Source of the DNA: Lingula anatina
Taxonomy: Eukaryota > Brachiopoda > Lingulata > Lingulida > Lingulidae
NCBI RefSeq assembly: GCF_001039355.2
Contig: NW_019776079.1
Location: 476,963-516,243, forward strand
Direction of reading: 5' to 3'
DNA length: 39,281 bases
Shown piece by piece: positions 1 to 10,841 of the stretch. Position numbers and translations under genes: made by a program. The notes beneath the pieces were generated by a model. It ran no database searches. It was not told where the DNA came from and saw nothing but the letters and a program-made list of their open reading frames with translations. Each line of letters starts with the position of its first letter. The first letter of the stretch is position 1.

Positions 1-59
1 ATATAATATAATATAATATAATATAATATAATATAATATAATATAATTTTTTTTTTTAG
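1..59. repeat. ATATA pentanucleotide microsatellite with T-run
   Basis: A perfect 5-bp (ATATA)n array starts at the window edge and runs into an 11-T tract. It lies on the left-edge side of the last visible WDR6 exon, so probably in a WDR6 intron. A short (AT)n run follows at about 197-215. Confidence 0.9.
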
Positions 60-237
60 TCAAAACAAGTCAAATAATGATTGGAAAAGTTAATTAATCG
101 TCATAAACGTTTTCACCTGTTTCAGGCTCTTCAGACAATAAAATGATTGTAATCAAGATATATTTTCTGTACTGAGAGTATCTGACTCTCTTTCAGAAAT
201 ATATATATATATATACATACACATACACATTACTCAC

Positions 238-1560
238 CTCAACATATAATCTTCTTCTCCGGATATCTGAAGCACTCTGCACGATTTCTGACCAAACACA
301 CAGGTGGTTCTTTTTTCTGGTCATAGAGCAAACAGAAAACAAGTTTACAGTTTATAAATTTAAATAATTTTGTCAAATTTACAATCCATGCAGCCACATA
401 AAGTCAGAAAATCAATATTTTATTTTTTCATTTATTAGTATGCATAAATTCTTTAAAACTTTTGAATTTATTCTAATTTGCAATAACAGCATGTAATACA
501 TTTCATATGTACTGTACCTATTTGAATTCCATGTACTACAGCAGGGAAAAGCATCTGCTCTTTATAAACCATGGAGTTCATCTTTGTGTCAAATACCAAA
601 ATGTTTGGTCCTTGACCTAAAATCACATATACTGTTATAGCCATCAACATTTTAAATATGTTTTGAACAATACTATATAAAAACAATAAATGCATAACAC
701 TCCTATTTACACTCTTGATATGCAATGTATGTGCTAATGCATGAATGATGTAGATATAGATGCATGTAACTGTTAAACAGCATTCAGTAAGCACGTCAAC
801 CTGAATCCTGGAGCTCTTAAATCTTTCTTTTACCTCACCAAGTTGCACACACTGCTGATATGCTGACCTTTTTTGCTGTTGACAATGCTAAGGAACCATT
901 CCCAGACCCTGTCATACTTACTGTGGATCAATCTATACGCGAAGGATTCTTGCTAAATTGCAATCAACTTAAGTGGTTTAGATGTCCGTCATGCCTAATA
1001 AAGCTGCTAAGGGGGTAACGAATTAATTATCGTTAAACAGCTTCAGTACGCGTGCCAGATATCTAAGCCACTTTAACTGAAAGCAATTTAGCAAAAAAAC
1101 CCTTGGAGATGGATTGATCCTGTTAAATCCTGTTTGAAGGCCACCGTTATAGAACTTCTGAATGTGACAAGTATGTCCCGGCTTGTTACCTGCCCAAAAT
1201 ACTCTACAATTACATTTGAGATCAAAATCTCCACTTAAATTTCCACTTTAAATACATATCTGGACAGTAGTTTTTATCTTATGCAATGGCAAACAACTCA
1301 TGTCAATAATTCTCCTACTTCTGCAGAAGTCCATTTACTGTAGGGCCTTCTCCAAGGGTCTATGATTTCAGCACATATTATAACTGGTTGACAAGCAGAA
1401 ATAACGGAGATGCTTATTTTTTGGTTACAATGACCAAATCAATCGTATTTAACCAACCTGCAAGGAGATATTCATTATAAAACTGTAATGAAGTAACAGG
1501 CCCGACATATCCATCATCTTTGATACCAAATCCTTCCATCATTTTAGCACCAAACAGCAT
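238..1560 (-). CDS. WDR6: WDR6-like WD-repeat protein, N-terminal part (three exons; gene leaves the window)
   Basis: Three minus-strand exons join in frame: 1560-1458, 616-518 and 316-238, all with GT-AG borders (donors GCAG/gttgg, ATAG/gtaca, TTGAG/gtgag). Together they give 93 codons plus two bases. The peptide has the N-terminal blade pattern of WDR6: LLAGQGPNILVFDTK across the first junction, VVHGIQ in exon 2, VFGQKSCRVLQIS in exon 3. WDR6 (yeast Rtt10/Trm734) is a cytosolic WD40 scaffold that partners the FTSJ1/Trm7 methyltransferase for 2'-O-methylation of tRNA position 34. An in-frame TGA directly precedes the ATG at 1560, so 1560 is the earliest start; in-frame ATGs at 1542 and 1539 are alternatives. 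A possible acceptor (gcag) just upstream allows a non-coding first exon. The remaining blades must lie left of base 1; none is visible in 1-237. Start choice is less certain than the family. Confidence 0.8.
892..1128. mobile_element. Foldback MITE, family 1, diverged copy in WDR6 intron 1
   Basis: The ends are related to the better copies at 4111, 6166 and 34209: TAA then GGAACCATTCCC at the left, and a GATCAATC-type box near both ends. Inside, TTGCTAAATTGC (about 949) and its near-complement GCAATTTAGCAA (about 1083) face each other. The central block AAGGGGGTAA-type sequence is shared with the family. It fills part of the 617-1457 intron, where I see no extra exon. Confidence 0.6.
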
Positions 1561-1660
1561 TCACCTGCAATTATGAAAAAACTGGAATTCAAAAGCATGT
1601 GTTAATCATGCAGGTACAAGTGATAATGATTGAACTTAAAACATCACAAAATGCCTTATT

Positions 1661-1848
1661 GAGCACATTCAGGACAGTGGACTAACAGATCTGTGAATCA
1701 AATATGGCCAGCCCACTTGAATACTTGTTGCATAATAATCCCTGTGGGAAATCTATTCAGCATCTGATTGGGAATTAAGTAGCAAACTTTTCAGTGGGTT
1801 GCCATATTTGATCCCCAGATCTGTAAGTCTACTGTTCAGAATGCACTC
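1661..1848. mobile_element. Foldback MITE, ~188 bp
   Basis: The left arm starts GAGCACATTCAGGACAG and the reverse complement of the right arm starts GAGTGCATTCTGAACAG. The arms match over roughly 60 bp, including AGATCTG and ATCAAATATGGC boxes. The right terminus GAGTGCATTC equals the left terminus of the 4111 element, so the families are related. Target-site duplication is unclear (TTA appears on both sides but is not cleanly adjacent at the left). Confidence 0.75.
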
Positions 1849-3223
1849 TTACTCATGGGGTACTAATTAAAAAATACTGCTGAAGTGATGGTAACATTAT
1901 ACAGTACAGAAAGGTCCAAACAAGTCGCATTTTTTGGGCAAGTAGGACTTTTAGAAATTGTAGCTGCCTGACCAAAGAAATCACTTGTGCGAAGCAAGTG
2001 ATGCAAATGTTAGGAGCTGTCAAGTCCTGAATTTGGCTAAACAAAATATGATTGATTTGAATTGTTTTAGTCTATTTAGAGAAAGAAAAAAGTAATGAAT
2101 AAATAGTGATTTGGCTCAGCAAATAAATTGCTAGCGCTACCTCAGCTTTCCCCCACCATATCTTTCAAGAGTTTCATAGATAATTACCCTAGCCTGAAAA
2201 GGACAGGGATGTACCCCTGCTAAGAGTTCAAGTACCTTTAAACAAGCCAGGCAGGAAACTAATCTCGAACAAATATTACCCTAAACATATTATAAGCTCT
2301 TTAGCCTCAGCGGGCGTCCATACCCACTGAAGACAACCCACTGAGGATAGCATTTTGGGTACTGTTGACGTTATAAGTATTTTGCATTTATAAAAGCTTT
2401 CTCGAGGATACAAGGTGACCCTAAACTGACCCTAGTGCAGAGTTTCATCAGTCTCCTCCGAGTTAAAGTAACATGGTTATTACACGGACTAAGCAGGACA
2501 CTTTCTCAGCCTAAATCTGTAGAGCATGGTTTTAATCTTCTGAATAAGGAGGAAGAATTGTGTCAGTTTCCGTTTTTTTGCTCTCTAGACGCCGTTTTAT
2601 TTTTTACATGTTACTTTATTTATTTTTATTTTTGCAGTTGATCTTTTTCATTCACTCTGGGCTAAGAACAAGACTGCTCCTAATAATGTCTTAGACTCTT
2701 TGTTAATGTTCACTCCACGGTCAGGACAGCCAAACAAAGTGACACGACTGGTGTGACTGTTTGTGGCAACGACAGGTGCGTCCCGTCAGTTCGAAAGACC
2801 GAGGCTTGGTTGGGTCCGCACATAATTTTTTCCTAATAAGTTAGAGACTTGAAATTTTACACACAGATAGCTACATACCTGCCCCGAATAAACCGTTAAA
2901 ATTATTGATCTGTCTCATTTAGGTTTTTAGTGCCACCATGTCTGTCTTTTTTTTTTCAGACAAAAGTTGCCCGTGCACTTGGTTTTCACCCCCTATATAT
3001 AATGTCACAAGAACCTGAAATTTGTTACACAATAAGAAAAGGAGCTAGAATGCATGAACACACAGTTTACATTTTGATGCCAGGATTTTCCCAAGCAGAG
3101 TAAATGTGCATGTGAAGAATTTTGGGGCACAGATGCATGCAATATGGGAAAATACAAATTAATACAATGTATATCTTCCAAATCATACTGGTATGCAATA
3201 GAACTTGACATCCTAACATACAC

Positions 3224-3403
3224 TGAATGAGGAACAAGAGGAGGGCTAAGAACAAGATTAACAAAAAATTATAAAATTAGTTTTTCCCCAAATTTCCCCA
3301 AAAAAATCTGACATGCTGGTGAAACATTTTAGTCCTGAATGGGGAACAAGAGGAGGGAAGGCCTAACAAAAAATTATAAAATTAGTTTTTCCCCAAATTT
3401 ACG
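3224..3403. repeat. Local tandem duplication, two ~70-bp units
   Basis: A block starting GAATGAGGAACAAGAGGAGG (3224) recurs starting GAATGGGGAACAAGAGGAGG (about 3337). Each copy runs through the same A/T-rich core to a TTTTTCCCCAAATTT end. The spacer between copies is about 40 bp. Confidence 0.85.
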
Positions 3404-4110
3404 ATTTCTGATATGCATGCATCTGATGTGCCACTGCATGAGAGCAATTATGGACCTCAAAAAGCGTAAATTGCTAAAAAGTTTCCATGTATCTGTTCTA
3501 GTAGCTTAGAATCAGGGAAATTGAATTTATATCTAAAAGTAGACATTAACAAAACCCACAAATAATCTATAAATAACTTAATAGAATTTCTCTCAAAGCA
3601 TCTATTAATGTAAATTATAAGTGCACATACATGTACTCTTCTGCAATCCTGTGGCAAAACCTCATGTTAAAACATTTGTTGCCTGTTTTAAAAGAAAGCA
3701 TGATCATTTATTTTTATATACATACACCTGTATGGCACATAGCAACTTGAAATCTAACATTAAGTCTTAGATCTGTTTGAGATTAAAAACAGTTCAAATT
3801 TCTGTGCCTTAGCCACACATTGCCTTTACTTTAGCATTGCCTTGATACACAGTGGGAGTCCTGTGAAGCAATTATGGCAGTGACTTGATCTTTTCAATGG
3901 GAGAAGGGGGGGGGGGGGCAATGAGAATTTTATAGACCGATTTTTAAATAAGAACATCTCTAGCGACTGGTACATGCAGCAACAACATTGAAAAACAGGC
4001 TACCCTATAGTTCTATTCTAGGCAGTAAAAGCACCACAAATGCTATCAGTATATAAAAATTGATAAATTTGCCCATTGACAAGTTGTTAACCTTACAATT
4101 GAAATACTAA

Positions 4111-4312
4111 GAGTGCATTCACATAGATTTAGATTGATCCATCTAGATCAACCTAACTCCCTGGGGGTTCACGCTAAATTGATGTCAGCCGAGCGTGCAT
4201 GGTAGTTAATTACCCCCTTACAGCTTAAAGTAGGCGGGACAGACGCTTAAGCCGTAATCTAGTGAGATTCCCCACAGGGATAGATCGATCTAAAATCCGG
4301 GGGAATGGGGTC
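4111..4312. mobile_element. PIF/Harbinger-like MITE, family 1, ~202 bp
   Basis: TAA flanks both ends (4108-4110 and 4313-4315). The terminal inverted repeat is imperfect: GAGTGCATTC at the left, and GACCCCATTC on the complement of the right. Sub-terminal boxes are GATCGATC-like. The interior carries GGGGGTTCACGC and TTAATTACCCCCTTACAGC, which recur in the 6166 and 34209 copies. A 3-bp TWA target site with such ends fits PIF/Harbinger MITEs; there is no coding capacity. Confidence 0.8.
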
Positions 4313-4739
4313 TAAGAGGTATATCCTTAGCTGGTTGCTTGTCATTACTAGTAAGTTACTTGGTACACTCTAGTTGAGGCTATTTATTCATGCAGTTGAT
4401 GATGTATGTACTTGCCACTTGCATAATTAATCTGCAGCCCCCACTGTTACAAATAAAAATGTTGCCATACTTGCACACGTGGAAACTGAATAGACTACTT
4501 TTGATGTCATGCTTTCATTTGTTGTATTTTACTTTGCCGACTTTTTATGTACAGACATGGATGTCAATCATTTACTATTTTCAGAATCTCAGAATGGAGC
4601 AAATTGGACATTTAAAGTTGTTCTATAGATATTTTTCCCATCTCAACAATTTGATCATATAAAAATGAAAGTAAGTGGGTTATTTTGTTTTATGTAAAAA
4701 ATGTTGAAAATGGAAATAAACTTATTTCAGCATGTAACA

Positions 4740-5920
4740 GTTATCTCTTGTTTACATTTTGGCGTTTTCAAGGTGTGACTTTGAAGTTCCTTCCTTGCCT
4801 GAAGACCTTTGCTGGTCACATTTTCTAAATATTCATGTTACCTACAGTGCATAATTAAAGATTGGTGGTGATTATGCTGTTAAGCATTATGTAATATTGC
4901 ATCAAAATTGAAGAAAACCCTGTTTGGGCACTGCTGCCATAGTGACCATTAAAGGAAAACCATGCCACTTTTTCTTCTCAAACTTACAGGAAAGAAACAT
5001 AGGACTAAAATAAACCTTCAATTGGAAAACCAGTCTGATTCGTTAATTTTTCTAGAAGTTATACTTTTTTTGGTGAAATTTTCATTTTCCACATATGTCC
5101 ATTTTTTAAGGTGTGACTCCATGGGCTTGAAGACTTTTACTAGTCACATTTTCTGAATATCCATGATACTTATATTTTATTGTTAAAAATGAATGGTCAT
5201 TATGTTGTTAAGCATTATGTTCTATAATGCTGCATCAAAAGTGAAGAAAACCCTATTTTGTGCACTGCCACCATGACCATTAAAAGAAAATCATGTTACT
5301 TATGATTCTCAAACTTACAAAGAAGAAACATAAGACTAAAATGCAGCCTGAGTTGGAAAAGAGTCAAGTTAGCTTCTTTGTCTGGAAGTTATACATTCTT
5401 GTGAAATTTTCATTTTTCACATATTGGTATTTTCAGTGTAGAACTTAGAACTCCAATGGGCTTGAGGCTGAATGATAATCACATTTTCTAAATGTTCATG
5501 TTATTTATAGTAGATAATTAAAAATTGGTGGTAATAATACTGTTAATCATTATGTAATACTGCATCAAAATTGACAAAAAACCTACTTTGTGGACTGCCA
5601 CCACTTATGTTATGTGAAGAAAACTGTGTTACTTATTATTTTTTTAACTTCCAAGAATGATTCCTAGGATTGACATACAGCTCAAATTAGAAAACCAGTT
5701 CTATTGGATTATCATCTTTTTATGGAAATCGTGCATTTTTTGTGAAATTTTCATTTTTCTCATTCTGGCAATTTAAAGTGTGAACTTGAACTCTCATGGG
5801 CCTGAAGCCTTATGCCAGTTACACATTTTACTTATATCAGTAATACCTGTTGTGCATAATTAAAATTTGATGTTGATTATTGCATCAGAATTGACAGTAG
5901 CCTATTTTGTGCATTATTAT
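4740..5920. repeat. Degenerate ~335-bp tandem repeat, about 3.5 units
   Basis: The anchor AAGGTGTGAC (4770), AAGGTGTGAC (5110), a decayed AGTGTAGAAC (about 5435) and AAGTGTGAAC (about 5777) is spaced 325-340 bp. A second anchor, GACCATTAAA followed by GAAAA, recurs at about 4942 and 5274 and, decayed, near 5605. Each unit also carries TCACATTTTCT, a GATTATGCTGTTAAGCATTATG-type box and CATCAAAATTGA. No ORF spans a unit. Confidence 0.85.
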
Positions 5921-6165
5921 TTTCTGCTTTTTGTCTGTACATTTGACAGCTTTGCTGCCTTGTTAGAATTAGAATTAGTCTCTTTGTTTCTCAAAAAATG
6001 AAAAAAATACCTTGATGGACTTAAGGAAAAAATCAATTGAACATTTTATTAATATGGCTGCATGAAATATGCAAATCATACCTGCATCAAAAGACTTCAT
6101 ATAGTTACAATATACACTTTTACATTTCAAATTCCTGTGCCTTAGCCACACATTGCCTACACTTA

Positions 6166-6392
6166 GAGACCATTCCCACAGATATTTAGATCAATCTATC
6201 CTCCTGGGGAGTCTCACTAGATTGCAGTCAGCTTAACCAGCTTAAATATCTGTCCCGCCTACTAAAAGCTGTAAGGGGGTAATTAACTTTTGTGCACGCT
6301 CGGCTCCCGGAAGCTGACAGTAATTAAGCGTGAACCCCCAGGGAGTTAGGTCGATCCAGATGGATCGATCTAAATCTGTGGAAACCCAGTCT
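6166..6392. mobile_element. PIF/Harbinger-like MITE, family 1, just upstream of the GT61 start
   Basis: This copy lies in the opposite orientation to the 4111 copy: CTCCTGGGGAGTCTCACTAGA first, CCCCCAGGGAGTTAGG last. Termini are GAGACCATTCCCACAGAT and, on the complement, GACTGGGTTTCCACAGAT. It interrupts a ~57-bp sequence (6127-6165 plus 6393 onward) whose uninterrupted relative is near 3795-3850. The right edge is about 105 bp from the GT61 ATG. Confidence 0.85.
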
Positions 6393-6498
6393 AAAGCATT
6401 GCCTTGATATGTATATATATATATGTTACCGACTTACTCAGACTGACTGCCCATCAACTTTTTCACTCTATACAGCTTAGTCACTTGTGCAAGTTAAG

Positions 6499-9400
6499 AT
6501 GAGCAGAGCAGACAGACAGGTTCTTTTGTTGGAGCTGTTGATATTCCTGTACCCTGGGGTTGCTGTAATATTGAGACCTTCAGAAGTTTCAGCTTCTTAT
6601 GGACACTATCCTGGAGCATTTTGTAAAATAACAAATGTGGTACTTGATGGAAGCTCACAGTCCTTTCTCATCAATATTGGTGGAAATGATGTGATCAATA
6701 CATACAAGAAAACTTGTTCAATAACAGATTTAGTTTGGGATGTGCAAGCATTTGATGGACAGATTGATGATATATCTTGCACAGAAACATATGATGTAGG
6801 TTATGTCTTTACAATGTATTTTTATGGAGGCAATAGTAACTACTTCCATTTACACTGGGACATGATGTTACCATTATTTTCTGTAATGTATCATGACATA
6901 TCAAAAACTGGACGTAAAACTACCCTGTTGATGCCTTCTGTGGAAAGTTCAAGACTGAAGGTGAGTTTCATTTATTACATGTTAAAGAGGTTTCCCTTAT
7001 TCAGTCAATTCATTAACTTGTTTATATTAAAAAAGAAATGAGAAATCCACAGTGGTTACCAAAATAGAAAAACTGTTCATATCTTGCCAAATGATTAAAA
7101 AAAAATCAGTTGAAATATTCTTATCAAATAACCTCATCATTCTGTCAGAAGTGAATTGCATGAACTTTTCTTTATCTGTTTTCATGATTTGACCAATGTT
7201 GAATATCTAATCATAAAAATGTATCATGGTAATTATAAAGATTACATATTTAATATGTGTTAGTGTAATTTGAAAGGAGAATGCTCTTCACCCTTCTTGC
7301 AAATAAATTTTGGAAAGTATGGTACACTTTGGGGCATTTTGGAATAGTTCTGTGGATATGATATCTGTCTTTTCTCTCCATTTTGAGACAGATGAGTGCT
7401 GAACCTTTTAATTGGTTTGAAGCCCCCCCCTCTCTCTCCCTGTGTCCACCTGTATGTTTGAACTGTTAAACCTCAGAATGACTTTTATTTTTTAGATTTT
7501 TGGAATTTTATATTATTCACTGAATAAAACTTTTGCAAAGATTACCTAAAGCTAAAGCTAACAGTTAAGTCTAATAAAGATAGAGAAACATTGAGTTCAA
7601 TCTCAAGTACCTCTGTATAACAGGCATATTGATGAAGATATTAATTTAAATAAATATGTCACATCTGAAGAGGGTTTTTGACATGATCTACAGACACCTG
7701 GAAAGAATACTTACCTTAATACACTAACTCTCCAGTATAGTCTGACACCTGTGTTTAACAAAAGGAAATTTAACTGACTGCCATGACCTTGATGCTTCAA
7801 ACTGCATGTTGTGGTCTAGCTGTTGGCATGATCAATAATACATCTGATAGCCACACTTCTTTTGGTATTTTGATAAATGGGGGCATAAAATGTCATTTTT
7901 CATTAGATGCAGATTTATTGCATTATTTGAATTTTTGAATAGGTGTTGAATTAAAAGAAGAAAAGATCATTAAAAAAGTTAAAGTTACAGTAAAATAATA
8001 CACATACTGCCATTTTACCTATGCTGAGTGGGTGAGCCAACTTTACATATATCACAGTATTTGAATAATGGATAGAGTTGAGGGTGATTTGAAAATAGTA
8101 ACACAAGCAGCTATTTGAAATTCTTTTTTTCTCCATTATTTTTAAGAAAATTAATTGGGAAACCCCAGCATTTCAGAATGAAAACAAGTATTGGATGCAG
8201 TTGATGCAGGTATTGTATTATAGTATATATGCATAATACATACATACATACATACATACATACATACTAGTGTGTTATTCTTAACCTTTGATTTGAATTG
8301 TTATCATCTATTCTGAATCATGAAGAATCACTTAAATATGACAGATTGGTGATTTTTACTTTTTTTGTGCTTATTAAGAATTTAAAATGTTATGGATGTT
8401 TGAAGCATGATTTAATGATCCAACAAATGTTTTCATAAAATTAGTTTTCAAATACAATGATTTGTGATCAATTAATTTATTTAACAATCTTTTACAGCTT
8501 TTAACAGGTGACTATAACATGAAACCACTCCAGAAAGATTTTGTTAAGAAAGAAACCAAGATCTGTTTTAAGGAAATATATTTAGGGGTAAGGTCATGAT
8601 TAAATATACTGCCAGTTTATTTTCCCTGAAGCTGTCACTGGCTTCGCTAGCTGTCTCTGCCACCAAAACATACAAAACTTTGTTATCACTACTAGAAGAC
8701 ATCATGCAGATAATCCTGCAGTGTAAATTGTATGTTCTGCGTAAAAAAACCAGTTCGGAAGATGGGATTGCCAATTTATCGCATTTTTTAAAATTTGTTA
8801 AAACACCACTGTAGAGTTGACCGAGACATGCTTCAATCTTAAATCTGCATTGCTTTTTTGTCAAAGCCCCCCCCCCCCCATTTCAAAGTGAAAAAAAAAA
8901 TGAAAATAAAATTCCATATTTTTTTTTTTCAGACTCCCAGGTATGACTGGAATGATAAATATTTGGTTTTGAATTATGTCAATTATATGAGAACCATGCT
9001 CCATGTGACAACGCCAACTAAACCAAGGAAAGTAGGACTGATATCAAGGTAGGCATGTGGGAATTATCATTTCAAATTAGTGTGAGACATGATGAGGTGT
9101 GATTCATAATTGACCTCTTACTAAGTGATGGACTCCACCCACCCGTTGATGTCACTAGTTCAGGACAAGTTAAGACAAAAATGTGGCAAATCGGGCAGAG
9201 TAATTTTTTTTTTTTTTTTTTTTGCAAACAAAATTTGTCATCATCTTGATGCACAGTAGGACTCTACTGTGAACTGCCACAAGTAGTCCATGCACATAAA
9301 ATTTTGATTTCTTGTCTTTGTATACAAAAAAGACAAAATGTCACCCACTGGTATACTCAATGTTCCAGTTCAAGTTTGGGAGCCAGCAATAGGTCAGACA

Positions 9401-9924
9401 TAGTTATAATTGTTGCAATTCATCTTTGTTTTGAATTTTGTTATTGAATGTTATTCAAGACTGCATTAATCAGTTTCCATGGTCATTTCAGGGCAAATCG
9501 ACGGAGGATTCTGAATGAAAAAGAGCTTGTGAAGTCTGTGAAAGATATCACAAAATTGGACTTGATTGAATTTGGTGGTAAGACTGTTCAAGAACAGCTA
9601 CAGTTGGTTCAGAACTATGCAGTTCTCATAGGCATGAATGGAGCAGGTCTCATGAATGGTATCTTTCTCCCAGAGGGCAGTGTCGCTGTACAGTTGGTTC
9701 CATACAATGCTTCTTTAAACTTTAAGCAATTTGGAGAAATCCTAAAAGCGAGAGGTGGATACCTGGAGTGGCATAATTCTCACAAAGAACTAACAGTTGA
9801 AGCACCAAGAGATGTGTACAGAGCCAACTCTGACACAACTGTGGAAACAAAAGAGTTCAGAAAGCTGGTAATTGATGCCATGAAACTTGCAAATATTTAT
9901 AAGCATCCTAAAACTGAGTTGTGA
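6499..9924 (+). CDS. GT61-family (POMGNT2/EOGT-like) glycosyltransferase, five exons, 387 aa
   Basis: Exons 6499-6960, 8147-8209, 8498-8587, 8933-9048 and 9492-9924 join in frame to 387 codons plus stop, all GT-AG. Residues 8-25 form a hydrophobic segment behind basic residues, so a type II membrane protein of the secretory pathway is likely. Residues 110-124 hold GGNSNYFHLHWDMML, which sits where GT61/DUF563 proteins carry N-x-x-H near the acceptor site. Residues 287-312 match the nucleotide-sugar motif block (GMNGAGLMNGIFLPEGS, then VQLVPY). Vertebrate relatives are POMGNT2 (GlcNAc onto O-mannose of dystroglycan) and EOGT (O-GlcNAc on EGF repeats); both are longer (over 500 aa). The family is firm, the acceptor substrate unknown. 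Residue 293 is Asn where most members have His. The 6961-8146 intron shows nothing beyond low-complexity tracts; ORFs in 8596-8864 are intronic. Confidence 0.85.
8237..8267. repeat. (CATA)n microsatellite
   Basis: About eight perfect CATA/TACA units lie 28 bp into intron 2 of the GT61 gene. Confidence 0.95.
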
Positions 9925-10841
9925 AATATCCATTGTTTTAAGTAAATTTTACATTTCTGTTTTTGTTAAGTTTATATATTGTCTTTGTTAAATTGACATT
10001 CCAAGTTTTGTGAGTAAACATGCATTCACAATTTTATATACTGTAATATGAACTCAACTGTGTTATTGCCAATACACGTAAGAATTAATAGAACAGTATT
10101 CTTTCAAAATTAATTCCATTAATTAACCTTTTCAGTCTTTAATGCATTTTACAGGTGTTGCATTTGTATTATATTAAAACCAAAAATTTTCAGCCACAAA
10201 GCACATTCCTTCTTGATATCAACCAAAATTCTTTACTAAGGATAAACAATCAAAATGTACTAAAACAACCTGGATTAAAGGCATTCAAACTGATCATGAG
10301 ATCATCAGAGTATGATTTTGGTTCTTACTAACTCCTCAAAGTTATATCTTATGATAAATGTGTTATATATTTACTTTATTTTATTCATAAAAAGGCATGA
10401 ATTCCCATAATCTTCAGCAGATTCATAACCCTCTGACCTGCCATGGGATGATGAAGCATCATGTCTGAGATTACTTCATCCAGTAACTACAAGGATATAA
10501 AATCTTTTTCTAATTTTGCAAGGTCATTTTAAATGATATCTGACCATAAAACATATGTCAAGTTGACAAAATCTTCCTGTTACTCTTGAAGGGGTGCCAA
10601 CTTTTGTTTAAGACTGCATCCCCATACACCCATCATACTAGCTGGATAGATCTAACTCTACAGGGTTTCTTGCTAAAATGGTCTCAGTGAAATCAGCTTA
10701 AAAATATACTTATACCATGGCTGGCACTTGATACAATAAGATAATTGCATTGGTATTTCACATACAGGCTTAATTGCCTGTATTTTCATACACTGCACTG
10801 TGTTTCATGATTTCATTTACCAGTACACAAGTTGGTTCATT
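9925..10841. other. 3' flank of GT61 gene; fragment of family-1 MITE
   Basis: AT-rich sequence after the GT61 stop, no exon seen. At about 10640-10705 GCTGGATAGATCTAACTC, TTGCTAAAATGGTCTCAGTG and AATCAGCTTAA resemble one half of the family-1 MITE; the partner half is missing. Confidence 0.5.

Larger units (their letters stand above)
1561..4110. other. Intergenic spacer, repeats only
   Basis: Between the divergent WDR6 and GT61 starts I find no convincing exon on either strand. ORFs here are short and lack family patterns. It holds a foldback element (1661-1848), a local tandem duplication (3224-3403), a G-run near 3905-3918 and a short repeat near 3795-3850 that recurs at 6127. Confidence 0.6.

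Noticed and set aside
2740-2820. Possible tRNA or SINE B-box (AGTTCGAAAGACC)
   Set aside because: No A-box at the right distance and no cloverleaf arms can be drawn.
8568-8864. Overlapping plus and minus ORFs in GT61 intron 3
   Set aside because: No domain pattern, and the flanking exons already join in phase 0.
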